A stretch of DNA of 64,000 bases from Gemmatimonadaceae bacterium (GTDB taxonomy: Bacteria > Gemmatimonadota > Gemmatimonadetes > Gemmatimonadales > Gemmatimonadaceae), in the NCBI GenBank assembly GCA_020851455.1, contig JADZCT010000045.1, positions 1 to 64,000 on the forward strand. Direction: 5' to 3'. Made by a program: the position numbers and the translations under genes. A model generated the notes under the pieces. That model saw nothing but the letters and a program-made list of their open reading frames with translations, ran no database searches and had not been told where the DNA came from. This document shows positions 26,239-35,561 of this stretch, in pieces. The first letter of the stretch is position 1, and every line of letters begins with the position of its first letter.

Positions 26239-29200
26239 TCAGGCGGTCGAGGGCGGAACCAGTGACACCGTTACCGTCGTACCAAGCCCAGTGCCGCTGG
26301 CCACGGCAATCGCCCCGCCCCATCCGTCAATGAGGCGACGGCTGATGGCCAGCCCGAGGCCGCTCCCGCTCGTGCGGGTGGAGAAGTGCGGCTGGAAGAT
26401 GCGCGGGAGCACGTCGGGGGCGATCCCGTGTCCGTCATCGGCGACCGTCACGACGACCTTGCCTCCCACGCCCGCAACACGCACGCGCACGTTCTTCGAT
26501 CTGGCCAGCCGCGCATTCTCGAGCAGATTGAGCAGGACCTCGCGCAGTTCCGTCGCGCGGGCCATCGCCAGCACTGGAGCGTCGGCTCCTTCCACATCCC
26601 ACGCGACTCCGCCCTCGCCACCGAGACGCTCCAGCCGCACCACGTCACGCACCGCCTCGGCGACGTCCACCGGCTCGGCCGGCTGCTGAGCGTCCGGAGC
26701 CGTGCCGTAGCGGCTGAACGAGCGTGCTATTTCGTCGAGCCGGTCAATCTCGTCGAGCAGCCGCGCGGTGTTCGCGTCGAACACCTGCCGGAAGTCCACG
26801 CGGGGATCATCCTTCGCCCGGATGAGGTGCTGCACGCCGAGCCGCATGGGCGTGAGCGGGTTCTTGATTTCGTGCGCCACCTGGCGGGCCATTTCGCCCC
26901 ATGCAAGGACGCGGTGCGCCTGCGCATCGCGCGCACGGCCGGTTTCGATGTCGCGGGCCATCTGACGGAACGCCGTGAAGACGGGCTGGAACTCGAGTGG
27001 CGGATCGCGCCTGAGCTGCGGCTCACGCTCTCCTGCCGCAAGTGCGATGGCGCCCTCGCGCAACTCGCCGATCGGGCGCGCAAACGCGCGTCCGGCGGCT
27101 CCCGACAGCCACAGCGCGCCGAGCGCTCCGGCAACCGCCGCGAACAGCACGAAGAAACCAAGATCCCGCCGACGCGGATCGAAGCCCGGCTCGGCCGTTC
27201 GTCCTGGCGCTGCCAGCACCAGGCTTGCCGACGACGCAGAGTCGGCCACCAGCCGGAACCCAAACCGCAGGTGCTGGCCGCCGACCGCCAGCTCGGCAGT
27301 GGCGAACCCGTTCTCGTCCTCGATGAATGCCCGCGCCACGGCCGGGGGCAAAAGGCGCCCGATCGGCGCGAGGGCCATGAGCACCGGGTCGCTGGCCGTG
27401 ACGAGAGTCCCGTTGGCGTAGAGCATCAACGGGGTCTGGAAGCGTACGGCCAGGGTGTCGAGTCCCATTTCGGACGCAGCGGTAACGCCCCGGAGCGTCT
27501 CCTGCACGAGCAGCTCGCGTACTTCCGCGTCTTCCTCCTGCAGCCGGCGGTAACTCCACGCCGCGAATGCCGCGGTGGGCACGAGGAATGCGGCAAACAG
27601 GGCGATCGTGAGGCGCGCGCGGTAGCTGCGCAGCCACGGCAGTCCGTGGCCCTGCAACCAGGCCAGCGCCCCGCCGTCGGCAACCACGAGGAGGAGCATG
27701 AGCGCGCCCACCAGTGCCAGGTTCAGGCACACCATGAGCGCGGCGCGGGTGGTCAGCGCACCATACCCATCGAGCGGGATCAGAGCCCGCACGTGCAGCA
27801 TGGATCCCCCAAGCGGCGGGAGGAACCAGTCACCGTGGAGCTCATCGCCGTGCCGGGTCCAATCGGGTTCCGTCGAGATGTACGGCGCCTGGCCAAGCGG
27901 CACCGACTGCAGCACGTACGGCGGCTCGCCGGGAGCGTCGCTCGCCCGCGCGAGGCCGCTGAGCACAGGGAACGGATCCGGCGTCACGAGGCGCGTCCTC
28001 GGCGCCACGAGAACGGTGGTCACGGTCCGGTCGGCGTGTGGGAACGCGAGCACGGTGTGCATCCCCGGTTCGCCGGGCGCGTTCGTTAGCACCGGACGCA
28101 TCTCCTCCGCAGCTTCCCGCGCGAAGTAGGCCACGCCCTGCGCCGTGCCCGGCGCCATTCCCACGCGGAGGTCAGCCATCATCCTGCCGCCCGGAGTCCA
28201 CGAGGTCACGTCAACCGGCAGATCCGACTTGGCAAGGTCTGACGCCGCAAACCGCGCAAGCAGCTCGACGCGCGTGCGCGGCGCGGTGGTGGAATCCAGA
28301 ACTCCCGGAAAGCGGCTCACGAGGGCGAGCGCTGCGGGATCCGGCTGCGCGAGACTGCCGACATCCTGCTCGGCGAGCCGCACCCGCGCCTTCACCGTCT
28401 CGCTCCAGACCACCGTCACCGACCCGAACGCGGCGACGACCGCGGCCGACCACAACGTTGAGCGGCCGGGCCGTGTGAAGGCCAGCACCACCGCGGTGCC
28501 GACCCAGAGGATGGTGTACCACTCGGGCAACCCACCGCGCGGCTGCAGGACGAGCGGCGCAAGGGCGGTCGCCCCGGCGGCTGCCACCGGCGCCACCCAG
28601 GGAGGCGCGCCCCGGCGCAGCCCCAGCGCGCGTGCGCCAGCCAGCATTGCCGCGTACAGCACCGCGAGCGCCGTGACGAACACCGTCGTTTCCCAGGCTA
28701 GCCACAGAACGACCGACGCGCCGTTTGGCGGCAGCCGGATTCCTCGCGCGATCGCTCCCAGCAGATATGGCCCCGCTGCGGCCGCCGCAACGACCACGGT
28801 GCCAGCGGCAACGCGCGCGCGCGGCACCAGTCCGGCGCGCTGCGCCGCAAGTACCGCCACGAGCGCCACCGCCGCCGTGATCACCAGCGCGCCGACGCTT
28901 CCCGTGAACGGTCCGCCGGCCGGAACGAAGAAGAACGCCGGGTTGAACAGCGCAGTCCGGTTAGACAGGTCGGCGAGCGGCACCAGGGCGATCACCCCGA
29001 GCACGACCGCCAGCGCGGCAAAACGCCGGACGGTGCCGCCGGCGCGCCACATCACGGCGGCAAACAGCGCAAGCCCAAGCGCCAGTAGCGCCGTCACACG
29101 CCCGCGCCCCTGCTCCTGCAGGCGCTGCTCCACCTGCGCCGCGGCCGGCGCCACTGCCCTCACTCTAAGCACGGCGCTCCCCCCCACGCGCGCCACGCCA

Positions 29201-29901
29201 GTCGTGTCGTCGGCGCCAGCGGGAAGCGCGTAAAGGAATCCTTCGACGCCAGTGGCGTTGATCACGTCGCGCTCCATCGCCGGCGAAAGGGCGTCGGCCG
29301 GGCGCGCCGCATGAATGAGCGAGGCAGCCACGGCGCGGTCACCGCCGGCAGTTGCCACGGCGTAGAGCATGAGGTAGAAGTCGCTCGCGGCGATGCCCAC
29401 GGGCCGATCGAGGGAGTCCAGCGGGCCCAGGTAGCGCCCCGACCATGCCGCCAGCGACCCGCCGCGCACCAGCACCAGCGACCGCGCCCCCACTCCGGCG
29501 CGGAGCCGCTCCATGGCCGCGAACGCGGCGGGCCCATCGGACCGGACCCGAAGCGCCTCACCGGCCAGGCGCCGAAGCTCTTCGCCCTCGGCCTGGACAC
29601 GGCTCGTCATCGCGGCCGATGCGCGCCCTTCGATCGCCAGCCGCGCGGCATCCGGCGACCTGAGAAAGACGCGTTCGCGCTGTATGGACCAGACCTGGAC
29701 GGCTGCCAGAGTCGCAAGAACTGCCGAGAACCCCAGCGTTGCCGGCGTCCGGCACCGGCGCCATGCCTCGACCGCGGCAAGCAGGAGTCCGGCAGGCACA
29801 ATGGCGATGGCCACGGCTCCGCCCGCTCGCAGCGATGCGCCCGCGAACAGGAGCGTTGCGGCCGCCGACACCGCCCACAAGCGGCTCGGAAGTCTTTGCA
29901 C
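26239..29901 (-). CDS. Giant NtrY-like membrane sensor histidine kinase
   Basis: 1220 aa from GTG 29901, chosen because a perfect TATAAT ends 6 nt before it; the frame remains open to 29937. The first 500 residues hold about ten transmembrane helices and a short periplasmic loop. A second periplasmic segment lies at about 520-740, then further helices, a HAMP-like linker (PIGELREGAIALAAGE), a HisKA with the phospho-acceptor His (about residue 1009, HEIKNPLTP) and an HATPase domain (LLENARL, DDGHGIAP, GSGLGLAISRR). The end of the core resembles NtrY. No response regulator lies nearby. It is followed by the pseudokinase-kinase gene. Confidence 0.88.
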   Translation of the reverse strand: MQRLPSRLWAVSAAATLLFAGASLRAGGAVAIAIVPAGLLLAAVEAWRRCRTPATLGFSAVLATLAAVQVWSIQRERVFLRSPDAARLAIEGRASAAMTSRVQAEGEELRRLAGEALRVRSDGPAAFAAMERLRAGVGARSLVLVRGGSLAAWSGRYLGPLDSLDRPVGIAASDFYLMLYAVATAGGDRAVAASLIHAARPADALSPAMERDVINATGVEGFLYALPAGADDTTGVARVGGSAVLRVRAVAPAAAQVEQRLQEQGRGRVTALLALGLALFAAVMWRAGGTVRRFAALAVVLGVIALVPLADLSNRTALFNPAFFFVPAGGPFTGSVGALVITAAVALVAVLAAQRAGLVPRARVAAGTVVVAAAAAGPYLLGAIARGIRLPPNGASVVLWLAWETTVFVTALAVLYAAMLAGARALGLRRGAPPWVAPVAAAGATALAPLVLQPRGGLPEWYTILWVGTAVVLAFTRPGRSTLWSAAVVAAFGSVTVVWSETVKARVRLAEQDVGSLAQPDPAALALVSRFPGVLDSTTAPRTRVELLARFAASDLAKSDLPVDVTSWTPGGRMMADLRVGMAPGTAQGVAYFAREAAEEMRPVLTNAPGEPGMHTVLAFPHADRTVTTVLVAPRTRLVTPDPFPVLSGLARASDAPGEPPYVLQSVPLGQAPYISTEPDWTRHGDELHGDWFLPPLGGSMLHVRALIPLDGYGALTTRAALMVCLNLALVGALMLLLVVADGGALAWLQGHGLPWLRSYRARLTIALFAAFLVPTAAFAAWSYRRLQEEDAEVRELLVQETLRGVTAASEMGLDTLAVRFQTPLMLYANGTLVTASDPVLMALAPIGRLLPPAVARAFIEDENGFATAELAVGGQHLRFGFRLVADSASSASLVLAAPGRTAEPGFDPRRRDLGFFVLFAAVAGALGALWLSGAAGRAFARPIGELREGAIALAAGEREPQLRRDPPLEFQPVFTAFRQMARDIETGRARDAQAHRVLAWGEMARQVAHEIKNPLTPMRLGVQHLIRAKDDPRVDFRQVFDANTARLLDEIDRLDEIARSFSRYGTAPDAQQPAEPVDVAEAVRDVVRLERLGGEGGVAWDVEGADAPVLAMARATELREVLLNLLENARLARSKNVRVRVAGVGGKVVVTVADDGHGIAPDVLPRIFQPHFSTRTSGSGLGLAISRRLIDGWGGAIAVASGTGLGTTVTVSLVPPSTA

Positions 29902-29907
29902 GAGCGG

Positions 29908-29913
29908 ATTATA
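29908..29913 (-). promoter_or_regulatory. Perfect TATAAT of the histidine kinase operon
   Basis: TATAAT on the minus strand ends 6 nt before GTG 29901, the strict spacing of a leaderless mRNA. The -35 region (29931-29936) is poor. It faces the divergent promoter at 29953. Confidence 0.55.
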
Positions 29914-29952
29914 CGCGCGCAGAGCCCGCCAGCGCACGGCCCCTGGCTCCGC

Positions 29953-29958
29953 TAACTT
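29953..29958 (+). promoter_or_regulatory. -10-like hexamer of the 224-aa exported protein
   Basis: TAACTT ends 6 nt before ATG 29965. The two divergent -10 elements are 39 bp apart, so the polymerases would compete. Confidence 0.45.
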
Positions 29959-29964
29959 TCCCGG

Positions 29965-30639
29965 ATGGCAATTTTTCGTGCCGCCGCCGTCGTGTGTGCG
30001 CTGGCCCTCGGCTTCCCCGCGAGCGCCCAGGTGCGCATCCTGGACGAAGGCAGTTTCACACTGTACCGCGACGGGGACCGGATCGGAAGGGAGGACTTCT
30101 CGATTCGGGAGGCGCCCGGCGCGGACGGGCGCATGCTCGTGGCCCAGGCCACCGTCGCCACCGGGTCCCGGCGCGTCACGCCCAGCGTAAACACCGACAC
30201 GGCCGGGTCACCGCTCCGCTACCAGCGCGAGGTCCGCGACAGCGGGGTCGTAACCGAGACGTACACGGGCGTCGCCACCGGGATGCGGTACGCATCCCTG
30301 CTCGTGACACCGGAAGGCGAGTCCGCACGGGAGTTCCTCCTGCCGCACGGCACGGTGGCAGCCGACGACGATATCGTTCACCAGCTCTGGTTCGTCGTAC
30401 GCGGAGCAACCGGCAAGCCCATGCCTGTTCTTGCGCCCCGCCGCAACGCCGTTGACTCCGTGAGCGTCGAGTCGGCCGGTGCCGAGAGGATTTCGATTGA
30501 CCTGCGGCAGTTCGACACGACCCACCTGGTCCTCCATACGAAGGGGGCCGGAGCTCCACGCGAGGTGTGGGTTGACCGGGCCGGCCGGATCATCAAGGCA
30601 GTGGTGCCGGCGCTCGGGCTGCTCGCGCTGCGGGACTGA
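29965..30639 (+). CDS. Exported hypothetical protein
   Basis: 224 aa. A signal peptide (residues 1-21, ending PASAQ) is followed by a beta-strand-rich body with repeated motifs of polar and hydrophobic residues (FTLYRDGDRIGREDFSI, REVRDSGVVTETYTG, APREVWVDRAGRIIKAVVP). The ending, an outward-facing strand with a lysine, resembles DUF3108/DUF6134-type lipid-binding envelope proteins, but I cannot assign a family. It precedes the TolC efflux operon by 76 nt and could be co-transcribed with it. Confidence 0.7.
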   Translation: MAIFRAAAVVCALALGFPASAQVRILDEGSFTLYRDGDRIGREDFSIREAPGADGRMLVAQATVATGSRRVTPSVNTDTAGSPLRYQREVRDSGVVTETYTGVATGMRYASLLVTPEGESAREFLLPHGTVAADDDIVHQLWFVVRGATGKPMPVLAPRRNAVDSVSVESAGAERISIDLRQFDTTHLVLHTKGAGAPREVWVDRAGRIIKAVVPALGLLALRD

Positions 30640-30715
30640 CTGCAAACGTGTGAAACCACCACCGGGGTGATGGCGTAGGAATGTCATCACCAGCACTGAC
30701 GAGGGTCCGATCCTG

Positions 30716-32182
30716 ATGCAATTTCTGAAGTTGACCGCCATGGCGCTCCTTGCCGCCGGCCCCGTGGGCGCGCAGCAGGTGCCAACGTCAATGTCGCTCG
30801 AAGACGCGATCGGCCTCGCCAGGCGCAACAACCCGGCTTACCTGCAGGCGATCAACGCGACCCGGCGCGCCGGCAACGCCGTCAGGAACGCCTACGGCGC
30901 GTTCCTCCCCAGCGCCAGCACCTCGCTCGGGGCCAGTTACCGACAGGGCAAGCCGCAGTTCTTCGCCGGCATGGCCTTTGGCAGCAACTCCGACATGCTC
31001 TCCTCTTCATGGGGACTGAACCTCAACCTTGGGCTCAGCGCCAGCACCTTCGCCAACCTGAGGCGGAGCCAGCAGAACGAAGACGCCGCCGGCGCCGACG
31101 CGCGCACCACGGAACAGGCGCTCGTCACTGGCATCACGCAGCAGTACCTGCTCGTCCTGCAGACCGCCGCCCGTGCGGCGCTGCAGGACTCGCTTGTGAT
31201 CTCGAACCGGCTTCAGCTCGAACTCGCGACCGCGAAGGCCGGCGTCGGCTCCGCGACGTCGCTCGACGTAATGCGCGCCGAGGTCGCGGTGGGCCAGCAG
31301 CAGGTCGCGGCACTCAGGGCCCGCAACCTGGCGGACGTGGCGACGCTCCAGCTCTTCCAGCAGATCGGTGTGCCGAAGCCCGACTCGGTGCTGCTCACTT
31401 CGCGCTTCGACGTGACAGAGCCCGCCCTTCAGGTCGGGCCGCTCATCGAGATGGCCCGTCAGTCGAACCCCACGCTTGCGGGGCTGCACTTCCGCGAGCG
31501 GGCCGCGCAGACGGGGTACCGAGCAGCCCAGGGGGCGTACCTGCCGTCACTCTCCGCCAGCGCGTCATTCGGAGGGTTCTCGCAACAGTACACCGACGCC
31601 AATTACCTGGTGAACCAGGCCTCGGCGCAAACGGCCAGCGGCCGCGCCAACTGCTTCACCACCGACAGCATCCGCCGCGGCGCCGGGCTCCCGGGCATCA
31701 CGGCCCAGTGCAGCGCCATCCAGTTCACCGATGCGCAGGCCAGTGCCATCAGGGCGTCGAACAACAACTTTCCGCTGAAGTTCGCGTCTAACCCGTACAG
31801 TCTCTCGCTGGGACTGTCGCTTCCGCTGTTCGACGGATTCTCGCGCGAGGTGCAGTTGCAGGACGCCGCCGCGACGAAGCAGGACGCGTCGTACCAGGTG
31901 CGCGCGCAGGAACTGAAGCTCACCGCCGACGTCACGTCGGCGTGGACGACGCTCGTCGCTGGCTACCGCGCATTCCGCCTCCAGGAGCAGAATGCGGGCG
32001 CGGCCCGCGCCGCGCTCGACCTGGCTCAGGAGCGGTATCGCGTGGGCCTCAACAGCCTCGTGGACCTTCAGCAGGCACGAAGTGATTTCGCCCAGGCGGA
32101 GACGGACCGGATCGACGCCCTCTACGAGTTCCACCGGTCGTACGCCGCGCTCGAAAACGCGGTCGGACACCCACTCCGCTGA
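30716..32182 (+). CDS. TolC-family outer-membrane efflux channel
   Basis: 488 aa with signal peptide (residues 1-20, ending VGAQQ). Two OEP repeats are visible (about 25-235 and 245-480) with long alpha-helical hairpins and the ends QERYRVGLNSLVDLQQAR and RSYAALENAVGHPL, typical of TolC proteins. It forms the outer-membrane duct for a tripartite pump. It is the first gene of a run with an adaptor, an ATPase and four permeases in the same direction. The gap to the adaptor gene is 17 nt. Confidence 0.9.
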   Translation: MQFLKLTAMALLAAGPVGAQQVPTSMSLEDAIGLARRNNPAYLQAINATRRAGNAVRNAYGAFLPSASTSLGASYRQGKPQFFAGMAFGSNSDMLSSSWGLNLNLGLSASTFANLRRSQQNEDAAGADARTTEQALVTGITQQYLLVLQTAARAALQDSLVISNRLQLELATAKAGVGSATSLDVMRAEVAVGQQQVAALRARNLADVATLQLFQQIGVPKPDSVLLTSRFDVTEPALQVGPLIEMARQSNPTLAGLHFRERAAQTGYRAAQGAYLPSLSASASFGGFSQQYTDANYLVNQASAQTASGRANCFTTDSIRRGAGLPGITAQCSAIQFTDAQASAIRASNNNFPLKFASNPYSLSLGLSLPLFDGFSREVQLQDAAATKQDASYQVRAQELKLTADVTSAWTTLVAGYRAFRLQEQNAGAARAALDLAQERYRVGLNSLVDLQQARSDFAQAETDRIDALYEFHRSYAALENAVGHPLR

Positions 32183-32199
32183 CCCAGAGGCCTGACCAG

Positions 32200-33492
32200 A
32201 TGAGCAAGACTGCGAAGTTCGTGATCTTCGGAATCGTGGTTGTCGCCGCCGGCGGGCTCGCGGCCGCGGCGGCCTCGAAGCGAGGAAACAAGGCAGCCGA
32301 GGTGCGGATCGAGAGCGTGGAAAAGCGCGACCTGGTTGCGTCGGTGACCGCGAGCGGGCAAGTGGCGGCGCACACCAAGGTTGATGTCGCTTCCGACATC
32401 ACCGGCCGCATCACCAAGCTTGCCGTCAAGGAAGGCGACTGGGGAACCAAAGGCCAGTTGCTCCTGCAGATTGACCCCCAGACGTACGAGGCGGCAGTTC
32501 AGCGGGCGCAGGCCGCCGTCGCGAACTCGAAGGCGGCCGCGGCGCAATCGGCTGCCAACCTCCAGCAGGCGCAGAGCAGCTACCGGCGCTCGCAGGAGAT
32601 CCGGCAGAGCAACCCGAACCTGGTGTCCGCGGAGCAGATCGAGCAGCTCAAGACTGCGGTGGAGGTGAACACCGCCATGGTCGAGGCCGCTCGGTACAAC
32701 GTCGAGCAGGCGCAGGCGAGCCTCAAGGACGCCGAGCTGCAGCTCGGCAAGACGACGCTGTACGCCACCATGACCGGTCGCGTCACGCGGCTCAACATCG
32801 AGGCGGGCGAGACGGCCATAATGGGCACCCTGAACAAGGATGCAGCCACGCTGCTGACGATCTCCGACATGTCGCAGCTCGAGACCAAGGTCAAGGTGGA
32901 CGAGACCGACATCTCGCGAATTTCGGTCGGCGATTCGGCCGTGGTACAGCTCGACGCCTTCCCCGACACCACCTTCGTGGGCCGCGTGGTCGAGATCGCG
33001 AACAGCTCCACCCGCGGCGCCGCCGCGACATCCGCCGCCAGCGACCAGGCCGTGGATTATCAGGTCACCATCCGGCTGCTCAACCCGCCCAGGGACACGC
33101 GGCCCGACTTCTCGGCGACCGCGAAGGTGGTCACGGCCACAAAGAAGGATGTCCTCTCCATCCCGATCATCGCGCTCACCGTCCGGGAGAACGAGGCGAT
33201 CGCTAACAGCGACACAGCCGCGATCCCGGGCCGCGCGCGGCCTGCGAAGCAGGTCGGCAAGAGGGACGTCGAGGGCGTCTTCGTGGTTGGCGCCGACAAC
33301 AAAGTGACATTTAGGCCCGTAAAGGTAGGGATCGCCGGCGAGAAGTATTTCGAGGTAATTTCCGGGCTGACCGGGAATGAGCGAATCGTTGCCGGCACGT
33401 ACCAGGCGATCCGGGAGCTCAAGGACGGCGCGACCGTTCGTGAGGCGCCGGCCGCGCAAGCCGCAAACACAACCAAGAAGCCCGGGAGCTGA
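32200..33492 (+). CDS. MacA/HlyD-type periplasmic adaptor subunit
   Basis: 430 aa. It has one N-terminal membrane anchor (about residues 7-26), a lipoyl half-motif at about 65-90 (DVASDITGRITKL), a long coiled-coil hairpin at about 95-185 (AVQRAQAAVANSKAAAAQ), the second lipoyl half at about 190-230, a beta-barrel and a membrane-proximal domain ending in GLTGNERIVAGTYQ. It should connect the inner-membrane ABC transporter with the TolC protein encoded just upstream. Confidence 0.9.
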   Translation: MSKTAKFVIFGIVVVAAGGLAAAAASKRGNKAAEVRIESVEKRDLVASVTASGQVAAHTKVDVASDITGRITKLAVKEGDWGTKGQLLLQIDPQTYEAAVQRAQAAVANSKAAAAQSAANLQQAQSSYRRSQEIRQSNPNLVSAEQIEQLKTAVEVNTAMVEAARYNVEQAQASLKDAELQLGKTTLYATMTGRVTRLNIEAGETAIMGTLNKDAATLLTISDMSQLETKVKVDETDISRISVGDSAVVQLDAFPDTTFVGRVVEIANSSTRGAAATSAASDQAVDYQVTIRLLNPPRDTRPDFSATAKVVTATKKDVLSIPIIALTVRENEAIANSDTAAIPGRARPAKQVGKRDVEGVFVVGADNKVTFRPVKVGIAGEKYFEVISGLTGNERIVAGTYQAIRELKDGATVREAPAAQAANTTKKPGS

Positions 33493-33498
33493 GGCACC

Positions 33499-34293
33499 GT
33501 GACCAACGAACTCGAAGAACAATCGCTGTCAACGACCGCAGAGCGGCGCGTCGTCGTCTCCGCCGCCGGCAGCGCGCCAGACAAGGACTGGGTTATCGTC
33601 ACGCGCGGGCTGACACGCGAGTACGACATGGGCGGCGAGATCGTGCGCGCCCTGCGCGGGGTGGACCTGGCCGTCCGCCGGAACGAGTACGTCGCGATCA
33701 TGGGCCCGTCGGGATCGGGCAAGTCCACGCTCATGAACATCGTCGGCTGCCTGGATACGCCCAACGCCGGTGAGTACTGGCTGAACGGGCAGCTCGTCTC
33801 GGAAATGAAGGACGACAAGCTGGCGCGCGTCCGGAACAAAGAGATTGGGTTCGTCTTCCAGACGTTCAACCTCCTGCCCCGCGCCTCGGCGCTGCACAAC
33901 GTCGAGCTTCCGCTGGTTTATGCCGGCGTGTCGTCGGCCGAGCGCAAGGAACGCGCATTCGAGGCGCTGAAGGCCGTGCAGCTCGGCGAACGCGTGCATC
34001 ACCGCCCGAATGAGCTCTCGGGCGGCCAGCGGCAGCGCGTCGCCATCGCGAGGGCGCTGGTGAACCGGCCGTCCATCCTCCTCGCCGACGAGCCAACCGG
34101 CAACCTGGACTCGACAACGTCCGAGGAGATCATGCGCGTGTTCGAGCACCTCGCCAGCACCGGGCAGACGGTGATCATGGTGACGCACGAGCCCGACATC
34201 GCGGCCCACGCCCGCCGTGTGGTCGTCCTCCGCGACGGCGTGATAGCGAGCGACGACCGGCGCGAGAAGTTCGCCGCCAAGATGGGGTTCTAG
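33499..34293 (+). CDS. MacB/LolD-type ABC transporter ATPase
   Basis: 264 aa from GTG 33499. The Walker A ([10 protein letters not shown]), Q-loop ([10 protein letters not shown]), signature ([15 protein letters not shown]), Walker B ([12 protein letters not shown]) and the switch His (VTHEPD) are intact. The sequence is of the MacB/LolD class, which powers FtsX-like permeases. An extra N-terminal stretch of about 35 residues precedes the core. It is the only ATPase for four permease genes that follow, so it must be shared or partly redundant with others elsewhere. Confidence 0.92.
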   Translation: MTNELEEQSLSTTAERRVVVSAAGSAPDKDWVIVTRGLTREYDMGGEIVRALRGVDLAVRRNEYVAIMGPSGSGKSTLMNIVGCLDTPNAGEYWLNGQLVSEMKDDKLARVRNKEIGFVFQTFNLLPRASALHNVELPLVYAGVSSAERKERAFEALKAVQLGERVHHRPNELSGGQRQRVAIARALVNRPSILLADEPTGNLDSTTSEEIMRVFEHLASTGQTVIMVTHEPDIAAHARRVVVLRDGVIASDDRREKFAAKMGF

Positions 34294-34314
34294 CCCGCAC
34301 GATCGCGGGCCGCC

Positions 34315-35559
34315 ATGCCATTCTTCGAGGCAGTCCGTCTCGCACTCGCCACCATCAGGGTGCAGAAGCTCAAGAGCTTCTTCACCGCGCTTGGCGTGTG
34401 CATCGGCGTCATGTTTCTCATCGCCGTCGTCTCGATCGTGGATGGGATGGGACGGTACATGGAGCAGGATCTCGTCGGCAAGCTCATCGCGCTCAACTCC
34501 TTCGAGGTCAGGCGCCGTCCGAACATCAACATCGGCGACGTTGATCCGGGGCTTTGGCGCGAGTACTCCCGCAGGCCGCGGCTCCTCGAGAGCGACGTGC
34601 AGCCGGTCGTGGATGCCCTCCCGGACGGCACGCTGTGGTCCATGTACTCCGACGGCCAGGTGCAGGTCGAGTCGCCCTTTTCCCGGCCGCGCACCGCCCA
34701 GGTGACGGCCGTTGACGGCCAGTACTTCGAGATCAAGCGGCTCGGCGTAACCGAGGGCCGCCTCTTCACCGCCGGCGAACTCAGCCAGGGCTCCAACTCA
34801 GTCATCATCGGCCCCGACCTGAAGCAGCGGCTTTTCCCCACCGTGGACCCGATCGGGCGAAACGTGAAGATCGGCGGCCGGCTCTACTCCGTGATCGGGG
34901 TCGGCGAGTCGCTTGGAAGCGCGTTCGGAATGTCGTTCGACAACTACATCTACGCGCCGTTTCGCGCGCCCGTCAGGCGGATGCTGAACAGCGAGCCGCA
35001 CGCGATTGACGCAATCGTCGTGCAGGTGCCCGCGCCCGAGATGATGACTGACGCGCAGGAGCGTGTGCGCGCCGTGATGCGGGCGCGCCACAAGCTCCGC
35101 CCCGCCCAGGCCGACAACTTCACGCTCGAAACCGCCGACACCGCGCTCGCCTTCTGGAGCAAGATCCGCGGGTACCTCGTCCTGGCCGGCGTGGCGCTGC
35201 CGGCGTTCGGGCTCGTGGTCGGCGCGATCGTGATCATGAATATCATGCTCGTCGCCGTGGCCGAACGCACCTACGAGATCGGGATCCGGAAAGCGCTCGG
35301 GGCGAAGCGGCGCGACATACTGATCCAGTTCCTGATCGAGTCGTCCACCCTCAGCACGCTCGGCGCGATGCTCGGCATCGGGGCGGGCGCCGCGGTCGCC
35401 GTCATGGTTCGCAGCCTTACGCCGATGCCAACATTCGTCGCGCCATGGTCCATCGTCGTTGGCGTGGCGATCGGGGCCGGCGTTGGGGTGATATCCGGCG
35501 TGTACCCCGCGAGCCGGGCATCGCTGCTCGACCCGATCGCGGCGCTCCGGCAGGAATAG
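34315..35559 (+). CDS. MacB/FtsX-type ABC permease, type A (first copy)
   Basis: 414 aa with the four-helix FtsX layout: helix 1 at about residues 18-42, a periplasmic MacB_PCD domain to about 280, then three helices. Characteristic type-A marks are the start MPFFEAVRLALATI, LRPAQADNFTLETAD, then GAIVIMNIMLVAVAERTYEIG and KALGAKRRDI. It lies 21 nt after the ATPase gene and 2 nt before a type-B permease. The pair probably forms a heterodimer. Confidence 0.9.
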   Translation: MPFFEAVRLALATIRVQKLKSFFTALGVCIGVMFLIAVVSIVDGMGRYMEQDLVGKLIALNSFEVRRRPNINIGDVDPGLWREYSRRPRLLESDVQPVVDALPDGTLWSMYSDGQVQVESPFSRPRTAQVTAVDGQYFEIKRLGVTEGRLFTAGELSQGSNSVIIGPDLKQRLFPTVDPIGRNVKIGGRLYSVIGVGESLGSAFGMSFDNYIYAPFRAPVRRMLNSEPHAIDAIVVQVPAPEMMTDAQERVRAVMRARHKLRPAQADNFTLETADTALAFWSKIRGYLVLAGVALPAFGLVVGAIVIMNIMLVAVAERTYEIGIRKALGAKRRDILIQFLIESSTLSTLGAMLGIGAGAAVAVMVRSLTPMPTFVAPWSIVVGVAIGAGVGVISGVYPASRASLLDPIAALRQE

Positions 35560-35561
35560 CT

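Noticed and set aside
32122-33522. A 466-codon minus-strand frame opposite the adaptor gene
   Set aside because: Low-complexity Arg/Leu/Gly composition; the plus strand encodes a clear MacA/HlyD adaptor.
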